Assembly: GCA_029582265.1 (NCBI GenBank)
Contig: CM055823.1
Coordinates: 3,906,001 to 3,970,000 of the forward strand
Direction: 5' to 3'
DNA length: 64,000 bases
Origin: Zoroaster sp. YZ-2022
Lineage: Eukaryota > Echinodermata > Asteroidea > Forcipulatida > Zoroasteridae
The notes beneath the pieces were generated by a model. It saw only the letters and a list, made by a program, of their open reading frames with translations, was not told the DNA's origin and made no database searches. The number at the start of each line of letters is the position of its first letter. Positions within the stretch are counted from its first letter, which is position 1. Made by a program: the position numbers and the translations under genes. Below are positions 45,405 through 56,026 of this stretch, piece by piece.

Positions 45405-46495
45405 GTGGTGAGGGGTGTAGGTGATCCTCATGATCAGATCATAATGTGTCACGAGTTTCCTGGAGGTCGAGCCGTGTACCGTGCAGTTTAATGCCCCTTT
45501 CCCACTTACACGATTTTTGCTACGGTAGAGCACGATTTTTCAATTATTTACAATCGCAACGGCGTCGTGGCCATGTTCGTGGTCAATCGTGGTCCACCGT
45601 AGCGCACCGTAGTAGATCTTGATGGCACCGTGGAGTAGCACGATTTTTTTGGAATGTTCAAAAAAATCTTGCTCTACATGGAGCGGTGGAAAAAATCGTG
45701 GTCCACCGCAGCAGCATCGTATTAGAGTCGTAACGTTGTCTTTACGTTGTCGTGGTATGTCGTGACGGCGTCTTGTTCATTCGTACTCATTCGTGGTGGC
45801 CGCAACACCTACGGTAGGACAAGACTTCGCTACGATGCTGATACGATGCCGCTACGATGGTGCTGCGACCTAGCAAGACTTAAACAAGACGCCAACACGA
45901 CGCCAGCAAGAACATGATTTTTTTATCACGTGTCTCTGCTGATAGTGTGTGTTTTATCACATGTCTCTTGTCTCTTGTTTAAAAAATTATGACGACAACG
46001 ACAACATCCAAATAATTATAAATTCACCAATTGCGCCTTTTCCGTCATGTGATTAATTAAATCGTACAGGCGTCTTGTGAAATCATACTGGCGTCGCACT
46101 GGCGTCTTCTGAAATCGTACTGACGCCGTAGTGACGTCGTAGTACAATCTTGGCATTTCTTGGTACGCCGTGACAAATCTTGACGATGTCGTAACTCTAC
46201 CGTAACACTGTCGTGGCACTATCGCACTACTGCCGTACCACATCTTGACGGCGTCTTGATAGCGTCTTGACAAGACGTAGAATTCGATAGACCTTGAACT
46301 TTTTGAGTGTGAATTGCTACGGTACAGCACGACTGAGCACGATTTTTCAACTTTGAAAAATCGTGCTCTACCGTAGCAAAAATCGTGTAAGTGGGAAAGG
46401 GGCTTAAGAGCCCGGGCTCCGCCGGCTGATTGATTTGCAGGCTCGCAACACCTTCCAGGTGATGACGTATGGCACAGTGACCCGCCAATCATCCG
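45405..46495 (+). repeat. Dispersed repeat, copy with TTAA insertion
   Basis: Left part 45,405-45,491 and right part 46,404-46,495 together match 24,106-24,262. The middle is the MITE 45,492-46,403. Confidence 0.6.
45492..46403. mobile_element. TTAA-flanked non-autonomous DNA transposon
   Basis: 912 bp with inverted ends TGCCCCTTTCCCACTTACAC and GTGTAAGTGGGAAAGGGGC that continue through ATTTTTGCTACGGTAGAGCACGA. TTAA lies on both sides (45,488-45,491 and 46,404-46,407), while the related repeat at 24,180 has a single TTAA. The interior is rich in shuffled CGTAG/CGTCG words. The TTAA target suggests piggyBac- or Kolobok-type mobilisation. No transposase inside. Confidence 0.88.
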
Positions 46496-46599
46496 TAGCC
46501 CCTCCCCCTCATTGTTTCGCAATACTCATTCAATCATTATGAAGGTGCATTATTTAGATTTCAACGTTACAATTTTGGATATATTTAATGATTTCATAA

Positions 46600-46765
46600 T
46601 AGTTTTCTTTTTCCCCCAGAAGTTGTGTTAATGTTACTGTTGAGGTAATTTTAGGTTTTCCATGAGGGTTCTTCGTTGTGTGTTATAATTGGAACAGGTT
46701 AGAAGAAAGTGAGTGATGTTGTCGGGAACAGCGCATGTATCACATACCGTAATCCATTGGGATGT
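46600..46765 (-). pseudogene. C-terminal fragment of a LINE ORF2
   Basis: The minus strand reads CDTCAVPDNITHFLLTCSNY, a Cys-Cys-His-Cys pattern found near the end of ORF2 of I/Jockey-type LINEs. About 40 codons are recognisable, without the catalytic domains. Confidence 0.55.
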
Positions 46766-46924
46766 TTGCCTATATTGTAACGAAAGTTGTTTAAATTTTT
46801 ACAGGTGCCTATAGTAGTATGGTAGAGGGGCGTCCGAGGACAGTTACTTAAAAATGGGCGTGTTTGATGAGATAAAAAAAAGAGGAGGGTGTGTTTGAGG
46901 GTTGCGCGTGAGCATGACGTCATA

Positions 46925-47172
46925 ATTTTTTATATATGTTGGTGCCCAAATTTGTATGTTAAGATCTCACACAGCTTATAATTGTTGATCTTAATCTATG
47001 TACAATTTTAATTACTTCTGTGATGTTGTATCTAATTGTTATTTTTTACGTGGATTGTCGTATTATCTGTATGTTTTAATTTTAAAGTTGACATATGCAG
47101 GGCCCCAATGGAAACCAGTTTTAACTGTTTGGGCATACCCTGGGTAAATAAATAAAATAATAATAATAATAA
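46925..47172 (+). mobile_element. LINE 3' end with ATT/AAT tail
   Basis: GGGCCCCAATGGAAACCAG...GGGCATACCCTGGGTAAATAAATAAA followed by (AAT)n has the look of an L2/CR1-type 3' untranslated end. No reverse transcriptase precedes it. Confidence 0.5.
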
Positions 47173-47183
47173 AATGTGGTTGA

Positions 47184-47207
47184 CCTATACGCGGCGTCGC
47201 GTATAGG
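47184..47207. repeat. Perfect hairpin at the left edge of element B
   Basis: CCTATACGCG, loop GCGT, then CGCGTATAGG: a perfect 10-bp stem immediately before the first polymerase-related sequence. It could be a terminal structure. Confidence 0.6.
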
Positions 47208-47329
47208 TATAGGGGTAAGATTTTTTTTTAAAGTCTTTTTTTAAATCGAAAAAAATATTGGTTTTCATCGCTAGAAAATTGAAATAACGATTCGATATTA
47301 TGTAGATTAATAGTAAAGAGAGTATGGAA

Positions 47330-50300
47330 GAAAGATGAAGATATTTATCGAAATGGACATTGAGAGAATTGAAAAATTTTACCAGAGAGCATCAACCAAT
47401 TTTTATACTGCGAGACGAAAGAACGAAAAAACATAATAAACGGTCATAACGAAGCGGTAAAAAGATATTTCCGTCGTCGTAAACCAAAGCCATTGTATAA
47501 ATTAAATTTAGCCGAACTTAGCGAGTACGTAAGAATAAATAATATTGTTTTACCCAAACGTTACCACGGGAAAAGAGGAGAGCACGTTTAAGAAGGGTAT
47601 ATCGTCGCTATTAAAAGGTTTCGCGGTTTAGAACCCGAGTTGAGATTTGACGAACCACCGATCGACGGTGGAAGATGTTTACGCGAGCGATGGCTGTATG
47701 CAGTAGCGTAGCCAGCGGGGGGGCAGGGGGGGCAGACTGCCCCCCCGGAAAAAAAATAGAAGTAAAATCGGGACGGAAAAATAAAGAAAAGAGAAAAGGA
47801 AAGGAAGAGAGAAAAGGAGGGAAAATTGAGGGAGGGACTCCGAGGGAGAAAAAACGAAAGAGGTAAAGAAAGAAATTAGAAGAGTAGGGATTATTGACGA
47901 AATGAGGGAGGACGGAGGAGGGAGGGAGGGGGAGGAGAGAAGGAAATGTGGGCCTTGGTAATGGAAGAAAGGATGGATAGGACCGTTGGGACGAGTACCA
48001 AGGCAGCCTAACTTAAGGCAGGCAAGGTTAGGGCGGGTGGAAACGGCGGTAGGGCAGGGGTAAGGGAAGGAAGGGAGCCGAGGGAGCCGGAGAGGGTACC
48101 GTAAGGGACCGGAAAGGGCGGGAAGGACGGACCTGGGACGAAGGATGCAGAGGCAGGCAGATTTAGGGAGGGAGGAAAGGATGATTTAGGGAATGGTAAA
48201 GGGAGTGAATAATTGATAAAGGGAGACGGGAGAGGAGGATTGAGGAAGGAAGTTAGATCTGAAGTTTTTATACCCGGTTTTGTCCCGGAAATCACTTTAT
48301 CAAATACTGTAAAACAAGTTAATTTCGCTAGCAATTTAATTTCGCTAGAGGCCCAATTCGCTAAATTAAATTGCTGCCAAATATAATGTACTCTGTATAG
48401 AATTTTTGGTACAATCGCAATTTCCTCTGCTTCAAGTGAGCGGTCGTTCAGTCGATTGAAGCTAACGAAGTCGTATTTAAGATCCACTATGTCGGAGCAG
48501 AGGCTGTCATCACTGGCACTTCTCAGCATAGAACGCGACTTCGCAGAGCACGTTGATTTTGACGCAGTCATTGAGGACTTTAGTATGATGTCTGTTCCTC
48601 GGCGAATGGCAACTCAAATTTAGTATAATAATTGCTGATAAACAGGGGATGTGGTGATTAATTTTTTTTGGTTTCATTTGAATAGGAACCCGGGATAGAA
48701 ACGCTCGCCATTGGCAGCAAAAATATATTTTGACATTACAAGAAAGGCAACAAAATGCACTAATGAGAGATATATAAATTGCTCATAAAATATGGACCTT
48801 ACAGATGGATCTTTCAACTTTTTTGTTAATTAGAGACGAATTTATATAGAAACAAACATTAAAACATTAAAAACTTGAAAATTGAATCAATACAATGAAC
48901 CAGTATGTACTCGGGTTACGTGCAGAACGTATTTACAACTTGTCTTACAACATTTTATTAAAGGTTTTTATACGACATGTACACGAATAACTTTCAGTGT
49001 AATGTGTGTTGTAAACGGTGTGTATATATATACATTACGAATACGATTAATTATGAATGTTTAAGTTCATCACAGTCATGACAGTGTAGAAATTAATAGC
49101 AACAGTTCAGACAGTATAGATCCAAGGAAAGAACAATAAATCACAGATGATCATGTTTGTACAATATATCGATTGTTTTGATTCAATATTATTCAGTATT
49201 TCGCAATTACATTTAAACCATGAAATTGGGACGATCATCTTAGTTTTGCCCCCCCGGACCGACAGGGCTGGCTACGCGCCTGGCTGTATGTACCGTATGG
49301 TCATAGCAAAGAAGAAGATTTAAACATATTTTGGGAAGCGGTAAAGCCCAAGATTATAGCCAAGTTTGGTAAAGACTTAAGAGATTTTAGGTCATTTAAG
49401 TTTATGATATATATACGTATTGGATTACAAAAAGACAGAGGAGAAGGTTATATGGATTGGGCCAAGCCAAGATTTCATAATAACGGGGAAATTGTTTTAT
49501 TTAATTTGAATGAAATTGAAAATGTACTCGAAACTGTTTTTTCACAAATTCAAGAGTCTTTAGAAAAGTGGACGCTCAACGGTTCCGGATGGATCGTGAA
49601 TCGTATCGTAGAAATGAGTATTATTTACAAGAGATATCAACCTTTTCACGGTCGTTCTTCTATCGAGCTATGCGACTACATAAAAAACAAACAAGCGTGC
49701 ATTAACGTAAAAAATAAAGACAATGAATGTTTTCGATGGGCGATTCGAAGCGCTCTTTTCCCGTGAAAATTCATCCGGAAAGAACCTCCGTGTATCCAAA
49801 GGAAGACGGTTTAAATTTTAACGGAATCGATTTTCCGACTCGTATCGATCAAATTAAGCAAGTAGAGAAACAAAATAACTTGGCGATAAACGTTTTTGGT
49901 TATGATTCAAATATGTTTGTAGTTTACCAGCTCAGCGAGCAACCTAAAACTATAGATCGTATACATTTATTATTAATTCATAAAGAAGATGTATCGCACT
50001 ACGTTTGGATAAAAAGTTTAAGTCGTTTACTTCACGATCAAACAAAACACAATCCTCGTAAACATTTTTGCGTAAGATGTTTACAGGGTTTTTCAACGGA
50101 AGCGTATCTTGAAGATCACGTAGAAATGTGCGAGGGAGTTAACGGCAGACCAACGGCGATTAAAATGCCGGAAAAGGGTAAAAACGACGCGTTAAAGTTT
50201 ATAAATTTTCATAAAAAGATGAAAGTTCCTTTCGTTATATACGCCGATTTTGAAAGTATTATTAAAAAGATTAACGACGTGAATACGACTAATACTAAAA

Positions 50301-50955
50301 AAAACTACAAGAACACGTCGTTTGCGGTTATTCGTACGTTATCGTTCGGTGCGAAGGTGAAACTCGTTCTCCCGTTGTATACCGAGGAGAAGATGCGGCG
50401 GAGCATTTTTTAAATGAATTAGAAAAAGACGTAAAAAACATCAACGAGATATTTAAAAATCCTAAAAAAATATTTATGAAAAGAGATGATGTAAAAGATT
50501 TCAACTCTGCTAAAAAGTGTTGGATATGTGAAAAGGGATTTTTTGGAGGTGATAGCGAGTTTAGCAAAGTACGCGATCATTGTCACGTTACTGGTAAATA
50601 TAGAGGCGCCGCGCACAATTGTTGTAATTCGATACTTTTACAAAAAGAAATAGAAATAAGACCCGACGTTTTTTCGAAAGAACTAAGAAAAGCCAAGGGC
50701 GTTAAAAAACAAGTTTTAAAACAGGAAATTAAACACGAGCGATATAAACAAGTTTTAGATAATTTAAAACCATTACGCCACAAGATGAATTTTATTAGAA
50801 ATGAAAAACATAGATTATATACAACTCGAGTAAATAAAATATCACTATCTCCTTTAGACACAAAGAGATATATTTTAGAGGACGGAATACATACTCGTTC
50901 TTACGGTCACTATAGCGTAGCCGCTAAAGCTAAAATTTCACCTATAATCGTTTAA
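47330..50955 (+). pseudogene. Family-B DNA polymerase of element B, internally deleted
   Basis: Pieces in order: N-terminal region (47,330-47,692), resuming after the hAT insertion at 49,291; conserved segment YIRIGLQKDRGEG and ECFRWAIRSA (to 49,750); frame change; Cys/His knuckle FCVRCLQGFSTEAYLEDHVEMC (about 50,067); exonuclease motif YADFES (50,240); frame change near 50,340; finger CWICEKGFF...VRDHCHVTGKYRGAAHNCCN (50,519-50,630); then directly the C-terminal end (LSPLDTKRYILEDG, 50,845). The palm motifs A, B and C and most of the exonuclease are absent, so several hundred codons are deleted. It ends convergently with the integrase gene. Confidence 0.88.
47701..49282. mobile_element. hAT-type non-autonomous transposon in the element B polymerase
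   Basis: 1,582 bp with inverted ends CAGTAGCGTAGCCAGC and GCTGGCTACGCGCCTG and an exact 8-bp duplication GCTGTATG (47,693-47,700 and 49,283-49,290), the hAT signature. The interior has a G/A-rich, C/T-poor stretch at 47,740-48,250 and a segment with TTTCGCTAG repeats near 48,320. No transposase found. Confidence 0.9.
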
Positions 50956-51909
50956 TCGGTGGATTTTCCGTCTCGAGGAATAATTTGTAATTATTCTCTT
51001 ACAAAACTACGAGCGGGGCTTGCTTCTACGCCCGGCGCAGACGCTAAATAATACAAGATGGGTTGATTCGCGGCTTTCATCGTTTTAGCTAATCTATAAA
51101 TTGTTATACTCCATATAGGATCGGTCGCGCAACGTCTCGTATCTAACTAGTTTAATGGGATTCTTTTTTCTTTCTTGTAAGCTGGTGAGGCTGGATTTTG
51201 CTCGACAACGGGTAATTTAATCGCGTCTTTAGGTTTTAAATTTATGAGTCGCGTCGTTTCGTTATTTAATGCTTTTACGACTAGCGGTAACCCATTCTCT
51301 ATTTCTCGTACTCGTCGCTATTTCTTTAGCGTATTGATGAGAAAATAATCTTTCGCTCAAAGTTTTATTGAATCGCTCTACTATACCCTGAGCTCTATGA
51401 TTACCGGCTTGGCTTCTTTGGATTTTTACATCGTGTTTACTCATTAATACGTTGACGGTCGACATAAATTCTTTTCCAGGATCGACTTTAAAAATTTTTG
51501 GCCAAATGAGCGGCGAACGTTTATAATTTTTTTCAAACGCGTTACCGACTTGAACGGCAGTTTTATCGGTTAACGGTTCAGCTTCTTTATATCTGCTGGC
51601 TTCATCCGCAACGGTTAACGCGTACTTGTACGTCTTTTTACCTACACTATCGTGCGGAAGAAACAATAAATCCGCTTGATGAACCTCATTTGGTTTTTCT
51701 AACGTACTATTTGAACTGGTCGGTCTAGGAATGTATTTAGGATAGGGTAAATAAATTTGCCACAGCGCTTGCTTTTTTATCCACCGCGAAACTAATTTTT
51801 TATTCACCTTAGTTTCTTTAGCTAATTTATTAATCGCGTCGAGACCTTTGTAGTATCCTTTCGGACTATAATAGACGTCTCGTAGCTTTTGTTTTATTCG
51901 TTTATCCAT
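50952..51909 (-). pseudogene. Retroviral-type integrase of element B
   Basis: From ATG at 51,909 (MDKRIKQKLRDVYY). A helix-turn-helix start is followed by the catalytic core with Asp in HQADLLFLP, Asp in VDPGKEF and Glu in GIVERFNKTL, all present. A frame change near 51,290 leads into the C-terminal part (NPASPAYKKEKK, then DPIWSITIY and RSFVRE), with a stop inside and the end near 50,952. Unlike element A, no chromodomain is seen. The end overlaps the polymerase end on the other strand. Confidence 0.88.
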
Positions 51910-51932
51910 TTTAATATTGTACAATATTTTTT

Positions 51933-52172
51933 TTATTCGGGAGGATTTTTAGGCATAACCGATTTTGGTAAAATTCCTTGATTGACTAAATACATTTGCG
52001 TCATTGAAGCCACTATAACCGTCGCGGTTAGTTTTAGCCCGTCTTTTATATCCAATTTTCCTAAATTGGGTGTATTGTTTAATACTTTTTTACCGAGCAT
52101 GCTGTATAAAACGGTAAAAAGCCCTACAACGGCACTGTGATAAGCTGAATCAACGATTATTGTTTTATCCAT
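51933..52172 (-). CDS. Small membrane protein of element B
   Basis: 79 codons, intact, directly upstream of the integrase (23 bases). Two moderately hydrophobic segments (residues 13-25 and 47-65) separated by a polar loop. No family recognised; the location among virion genes suggests a structural or membrane role. Confidence 0.55.
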   Translation of the reverse strand: MDKTIIVDSAYHSAVVGLFTVLYSMLGKKVLNNTPNLGKLDIKDGLKLTATVIVASMTQMYLVNQGILPKSVMPKNPPE

Positions 52173-52209
52173 ATTTTATACCTGTAAATATAAACAAATT
52201 TAAAAAAAC

Positions 52210-52620
52210 TTATTCCATTTCATAAACAACAAGTTCTCTCGTTGGTTTTGTTGGTAGCGCGGGTTTAGACGAAGGTGGTGATGGTTTTGACGGCTCTTTT
52301 ACCGGTTCTTGTTTACGAAAAAAGAAATAAGCGAGACCTCCAACGGCTAATGCAATAGCGATATAGTAGTAGTAGTTTGTCTCGTTGCTCGTTTCTTTTT
52401 GAATATCACTCGTTGACGCTCGCGGCGTCGCATAACGAGTTTTTAACGCACCTTTTTTTAGTTCTTGTTTTTTCTTTTTATTAAGTTCGGCGAGTCTTTT
52501 TCCAGCCGCGACTCTGTTTGGGTTTTTTTCTTTTTTATTGGGCGGTTTCGTTACCGTCGACGGTGTTTTTACAGCTTGCAGTTGCTCTGGTTGCGCATTC
52601 TCCAACTCGTTCGTCTCCAT
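52210..52620 (-). CDS. Lys-rich protein with one membrane segment
   Basis: 136 codons from the ATG at 52,620. A Gln/Pro/Lys-rich N-terminus with NRVAAGKRLAELNKKKK is followed by a single transmembrane stretch (YYYYIAIALAVGGLAYFFF) and a Pro/Ser/Lys-rich tail. Similar proteins occur in adintovirus-like elements of marine animals; function unknown. The N-terminal region overlaps the end of the next upstream gene. Confidence 0.6.
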   Translation of the reverse strand: METNELENAQPEQLQAVKTPSTVTKPPNKKEKNPNRVAAGKRLAELNKKKKQELKKGALKTRYATPRASTSDIQKETSNETNYYYYIAIALAVGGLAYFFFRKQEPVKEPSKPSPPSSKPALPTKPTRELVVYEME

Positions 52621-53148
52621 CACTTTTATTATCTATACAAGATTCTTCTTTTCTTTTTAAATGTTTTGCTGTAATTAACGCCGCAGAGAGCGGCGCTATC
52701 AACATTCCGTACTTGTAGTATATTTCACACGCTACGGTAGAAAGCATGCTCGAAATGAATGGATCTTTTTCTAAATCTGTAATTAATTTACCTTCGTCGT
52801 CAATTTGAAATTGATGACCGTATAAATCAATGCGATTTAAACTAAATACTAATAATTTAGCGTATAGCGTTAGAATGGCGCTACCTAAAGACTGCGTTAT
52901 ATCACGACCTAATTTCGTTTCGTATTGCGTGTGTAATACGTCTCGCTCTTCCGTAGACAAAGCTTCAATGTCGCTGACGGAATACTCTTTACCGAATTTT
53001 TTTTTAAATCTCCTCCAGCTACAACGGACAAGAGCCGTTTATCTCGTAGTTTTTGCTTCAGCAGCGCGTTGTCATTCGTATCAACATCCGCGGATGGTGA
53101 GATTAACACGGATGGATTTTCGGATAATAGTTCGTGAAGGTCTTCCAT
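52535..53148 (-). pseudogene. Conserved element B protein, one frame change
   Basis: The start at 53,148 (MEDLHELLSENP) runs to about 53,005, where the frame shifts into the second part (52,535-52,960), which has helical, partly hydrophobic segments (AILTLYAKLLVFSL, MLIAPLSAALIT). About 200 codons altogether. No known domain. Confidence 0.55.
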
Positions 53149-53154
53149 TTATTA

Positions 53155-53607
53155 TTAAATAGCTTTTATTATATTTTTTAATTTATCTAAAAAAGCTAGC
53201 AATTGTATCGTTTTATTATTATTTAAAATTTGAACGAGTTCTTCTATAACTCGTTCTGTTTTATTATTATTTAAAAATAAAACAAGTTCTTCTATAAATT
53301 GTTTATTATCGATACAGAACAAATGGTTTATTATTATAAATTCAGCGTTGGTATTTAAAAATTGTACTAGTTCATCTTTTCCTTTTTCAGTATTTAAAAG
53401 TCGTTTAAGATTATATATAAAATCGTTTACTTCTTTAGGATCTATACTCGTTAATAAATCTTTTACTTTTTCAGTATTCATATTCGTTAATAGATCTTTT
53501 ACTTTTTCATTAATTAAAAGTTGTTTAAGATTATATATAAAATCGTTTACTTCTTCAGTATTCATATTGTATATATAGATCCTATAATATTTAAAAAAAT
53601 TAAACAC
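53155..53607 (-). CDS. Repetitive helical protein of element B
   Basis: Probable start MNTEEVNDF at about 53,566. Repeated units of the type EEVNDFIYNLKQLL, ...EKVKDLL and IEELVQILNNNKT make it almost wholly helical, with an internal duplication visible in the DNA as well. Extremely AT-rich. It could be a real but fast-evolving protein or repeat expansion in non-coding DNA. Confidence 0.4.
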   Translation of the reverse strand: MFNFFKYYRIYIYNMNTEEVNDFIYNLKQLLINEKVKDLLTNMNTEKVKDLLTSIDPKEVNDFIYNLKRLLNTEKGKDELVQFLNTNAEFIIINHLFCIDNKQFIEELVLFLNNNKTERVIEELVQILNNNKTIQLLAFLDKLKNIIKAI

Positions 53608-54045
53608 TAACCTAACAGTAATCTAACAGTAACCTACGAGTAACCTACGAGTAACCTACGAGTAACCTACGAGTAACCTACGAGTAACCTACGAGTAACC
53701 TACGAGTAACCTACGAGTAACCTACGAGTAACCTACGGGTAACCTACGAGTAACCTACGGGTAGCCTACGAGTAACCTACGGGTAACCTACGAGTAACCT
53801 ACGGGTAACCTACGAGTAACCTACGAGTAACCTACGAGTAACCTACGAGTAACCTACGAGTAACCTACGAGTAACCTACGGGTAACCTACGAGTAACCTA
53901 CGAGTAACCTACGGGTAACCTACGAGTAACCTACGGGTAACATACGAGTAACCTACGGGTAACCTACGAGTAACCTACGAGTAACCTACGGGTAACCTAC
54001 GGGTAACCTACGGGTAACCTACGAGTAACCTACGAGTAACCTACA
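53606..54045. repeat. 11-bp minisatellite (AGTAACCTACG)
   Basis: About 40 head-to-tail units; the first base alternates A or G in patches (AGTAACCTACG and GGTAACCTACG). It lies between the helical protein and the ATPase of element B. No spacers, so not a CRISPR array. Confidence 0.97.
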
Positions 54046-54052
54046 AAGTCAT

Positions 54053-54671
54053 TTAGTCTAGAATAGCATAATCGGTAGGTTGATCCGTTTTTAAAATAAA
54101 TTTGCAATGTTTGACTCGTTTTAATTTCTCGCGTACCCGCTCTCTCAACTCGGCCGTCGGTATGACGTCATTTTCTCGAAGACAATTTTCGAACGAATCT
54201 CTATCTTTACAATAAAATAAACACACCCATTTGAGTTGCTCTAAAATCTTTCAATACGCTATTATATTTTTGTGAAATGATCCAACAGCTGTGTTTAGAG
54301 TGTCGGCCGCTAAAAGCCAAGTATACCAATGCATTCGTCTCATCTTGACAAAAAATTTTATATCGCAAATCTTTACTCGCGCTACAATCGTCGATGATAA
54401 ACAACGTTTCGTCTCCTTTGAAGAAATCGCTATACATTTCTATCGCTTTGTTTAATGTATAATCTTTTAAATCGTCAACTAGCACTTGCTCGTCGTTCCA
54501 AATCCATGTTCTATTTTTATACGCGTCGTTGTCGCCGAGAGTGGGACATAATATAACGATCGTTTTGAAATGTTTTAAATATTCGTTTTCTAACAAATTT
54601 AAAACAAATTCAGTTTTTCCGCATCCGGTTTGGCCGCAAATGAGCCCAGCGTGAGGATATTTAGGAAACAT
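54053..54671 (-). pseudogene. DNA-packaging ATPase of element B
   Basis: Walker A GQTGCGKT (residues 13-20), Walker B TLFIIDDCS, then SGRHSKHSCWIISQKY as the sensor region. The first 154 codons are open from ATG at 54,671. A frame change near 54,230 leads to the C-terminal part (FYCKDRDSFENC, then KLKRVKHCKF) ending at a TAA at 54,053. It is clearly different from the element A ATPase, which supports a separate lineage. Confidence 0.87.
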
Positions 54672-54696
54672 TTCCTTTTAATATTAGTCGCTAATA

Positions 54697-55970
54697 CTAA
54701 TAATCGACAGATTCAAAACGCCCATTTCTTATAACGAGTTGCACGTCCATAATAATAAAAGTATACATGTTTAATTCACCCGCAGTTTCCGCTTCTTTAT
54801 CTATTTGAATGGTAATTCCTTCGGATAAGTTTTGTACTCGTCTTCCGCTTCCGTGTATTTTATTGTCGTCGCTCGTTCTCATATCTAAAAATAAACCGTA
54901 TCGATTGAGTAAATAATCGGCTTGTTTGACGTTGGATACATTTAGAGCTTTAATGATTTGAATAGCGTTTCGTTTGCTCGAATCACCGAAATATTTTTGA
55001 ATTTCTTCCCAATGTTGATACCTTTTCATTCCGTGCGCGTAGAGTTGATTGGGAACGCCTTCGATCGTAATTGAAACTTTATCGATTTTTGGATTATAAA
55101 ACTCGTTGGATTCTTTCACATCGGGCTCTTTAAATAAAAACAATATTCCTTTCATACTTTTTGCGGGGGTATTTAAATTTATATTCCACGTCGTATCGCG
55201 TTTATTTAACGGGGTCACGCTCTGTCTTAGTACGCGATCAAACAATATCGACAAACGGTTGCTATATTGATTTTTAATCGTTCGAGCGAGTTCCGGCATA
55301 TGAACGACTTGGTATTCCAAAGAAATCCCGCTTATGATATATTTTGCATTATCATCGGTGCTTTTAATCACGTTTGAAAATTTATTAAACACGAGTTCGT
55401 AAGTCAATCGATCTCCGATCCCCGATTGGTAGTAGGGCTGATGATCGGTCAACAATTCAAAATCGAGCGGAATGTGATATCTATTTTTTAATGTATCCGC
55501 GATGGCTTTATCTTTTCCTCCGTTGCCTGCGGGAACCGCGTCGCTAGCGTTTATTCTTAATTTAGTCGCGTTAGCGGTTTCGATTCCTTGATACGCTAGA
55601 TTGTCGCGTTGATCTTTCGTTAACCATTCGTCTTTATAACAATTGAACACATCCGCATCGTCTAAAGAAAATATTTAATTTCCTTCCATTTTAATGATTA
55701 TATGTTTTACGATAGCTCTACGTTTTGTACCATCGTTCTCGTATCATCATCCGCGGAAACGAGTTGTATATTGAAAGCTAATCGAACCGTATTTGGAACG
55801 ATGACGTCGTTTATTCCTAAATTTGGAAAACGAACCGTCAACAATTGATTTTCGGTAATGGTACTCGGATTGTTTGTAATGACGACTTTTTGACGCAATC
55901 CTTTTAATCCCAAAGGATTTCTTAATCTTCTGTATGGATCGAGTACATCTCCGTATGTATTACTCGTCAT
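54697..55970 (-). pseudogene. Major capsid protein (double jelly-roll) of element B
   Basis: The N-terminal part 55,970-55,710 (MTSNTYGDVLDPYRRLRN) and the main part 55,650-54,697 (FNCYKDEWLTKDQR) belong to one protein of about 420 codons. They are separated by one frame change near 55,715 and an in-frame stop near 55,674. Beta-rich, with the family ending MDVQLVIRNGRFESVDY. It forms the capsid shell in related viruses. Not similar by eye to the element A capsid protein. Confidence 0.83.
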
Positions 55971-56026
55971 ATTTTATAGTTTGTAAATATAAAATAAATT
56001 AAAAAACATTTTAAATAAAAAGTAAA

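Noticed and set aside
48008..48571. 187-codon Pro-rich open frame in the hAT insertion
   Set aside because: The second half is the mirror of a low-complexity purine-rich strand, and the first half has no recognisable domain. A captured fragment cannot be excluded.
53606..54045. CRISPR-like array
   Set aside because: Units are contiguous 11-mers with no unique spacers; it is a minisatellite in a eukaryotic genome.
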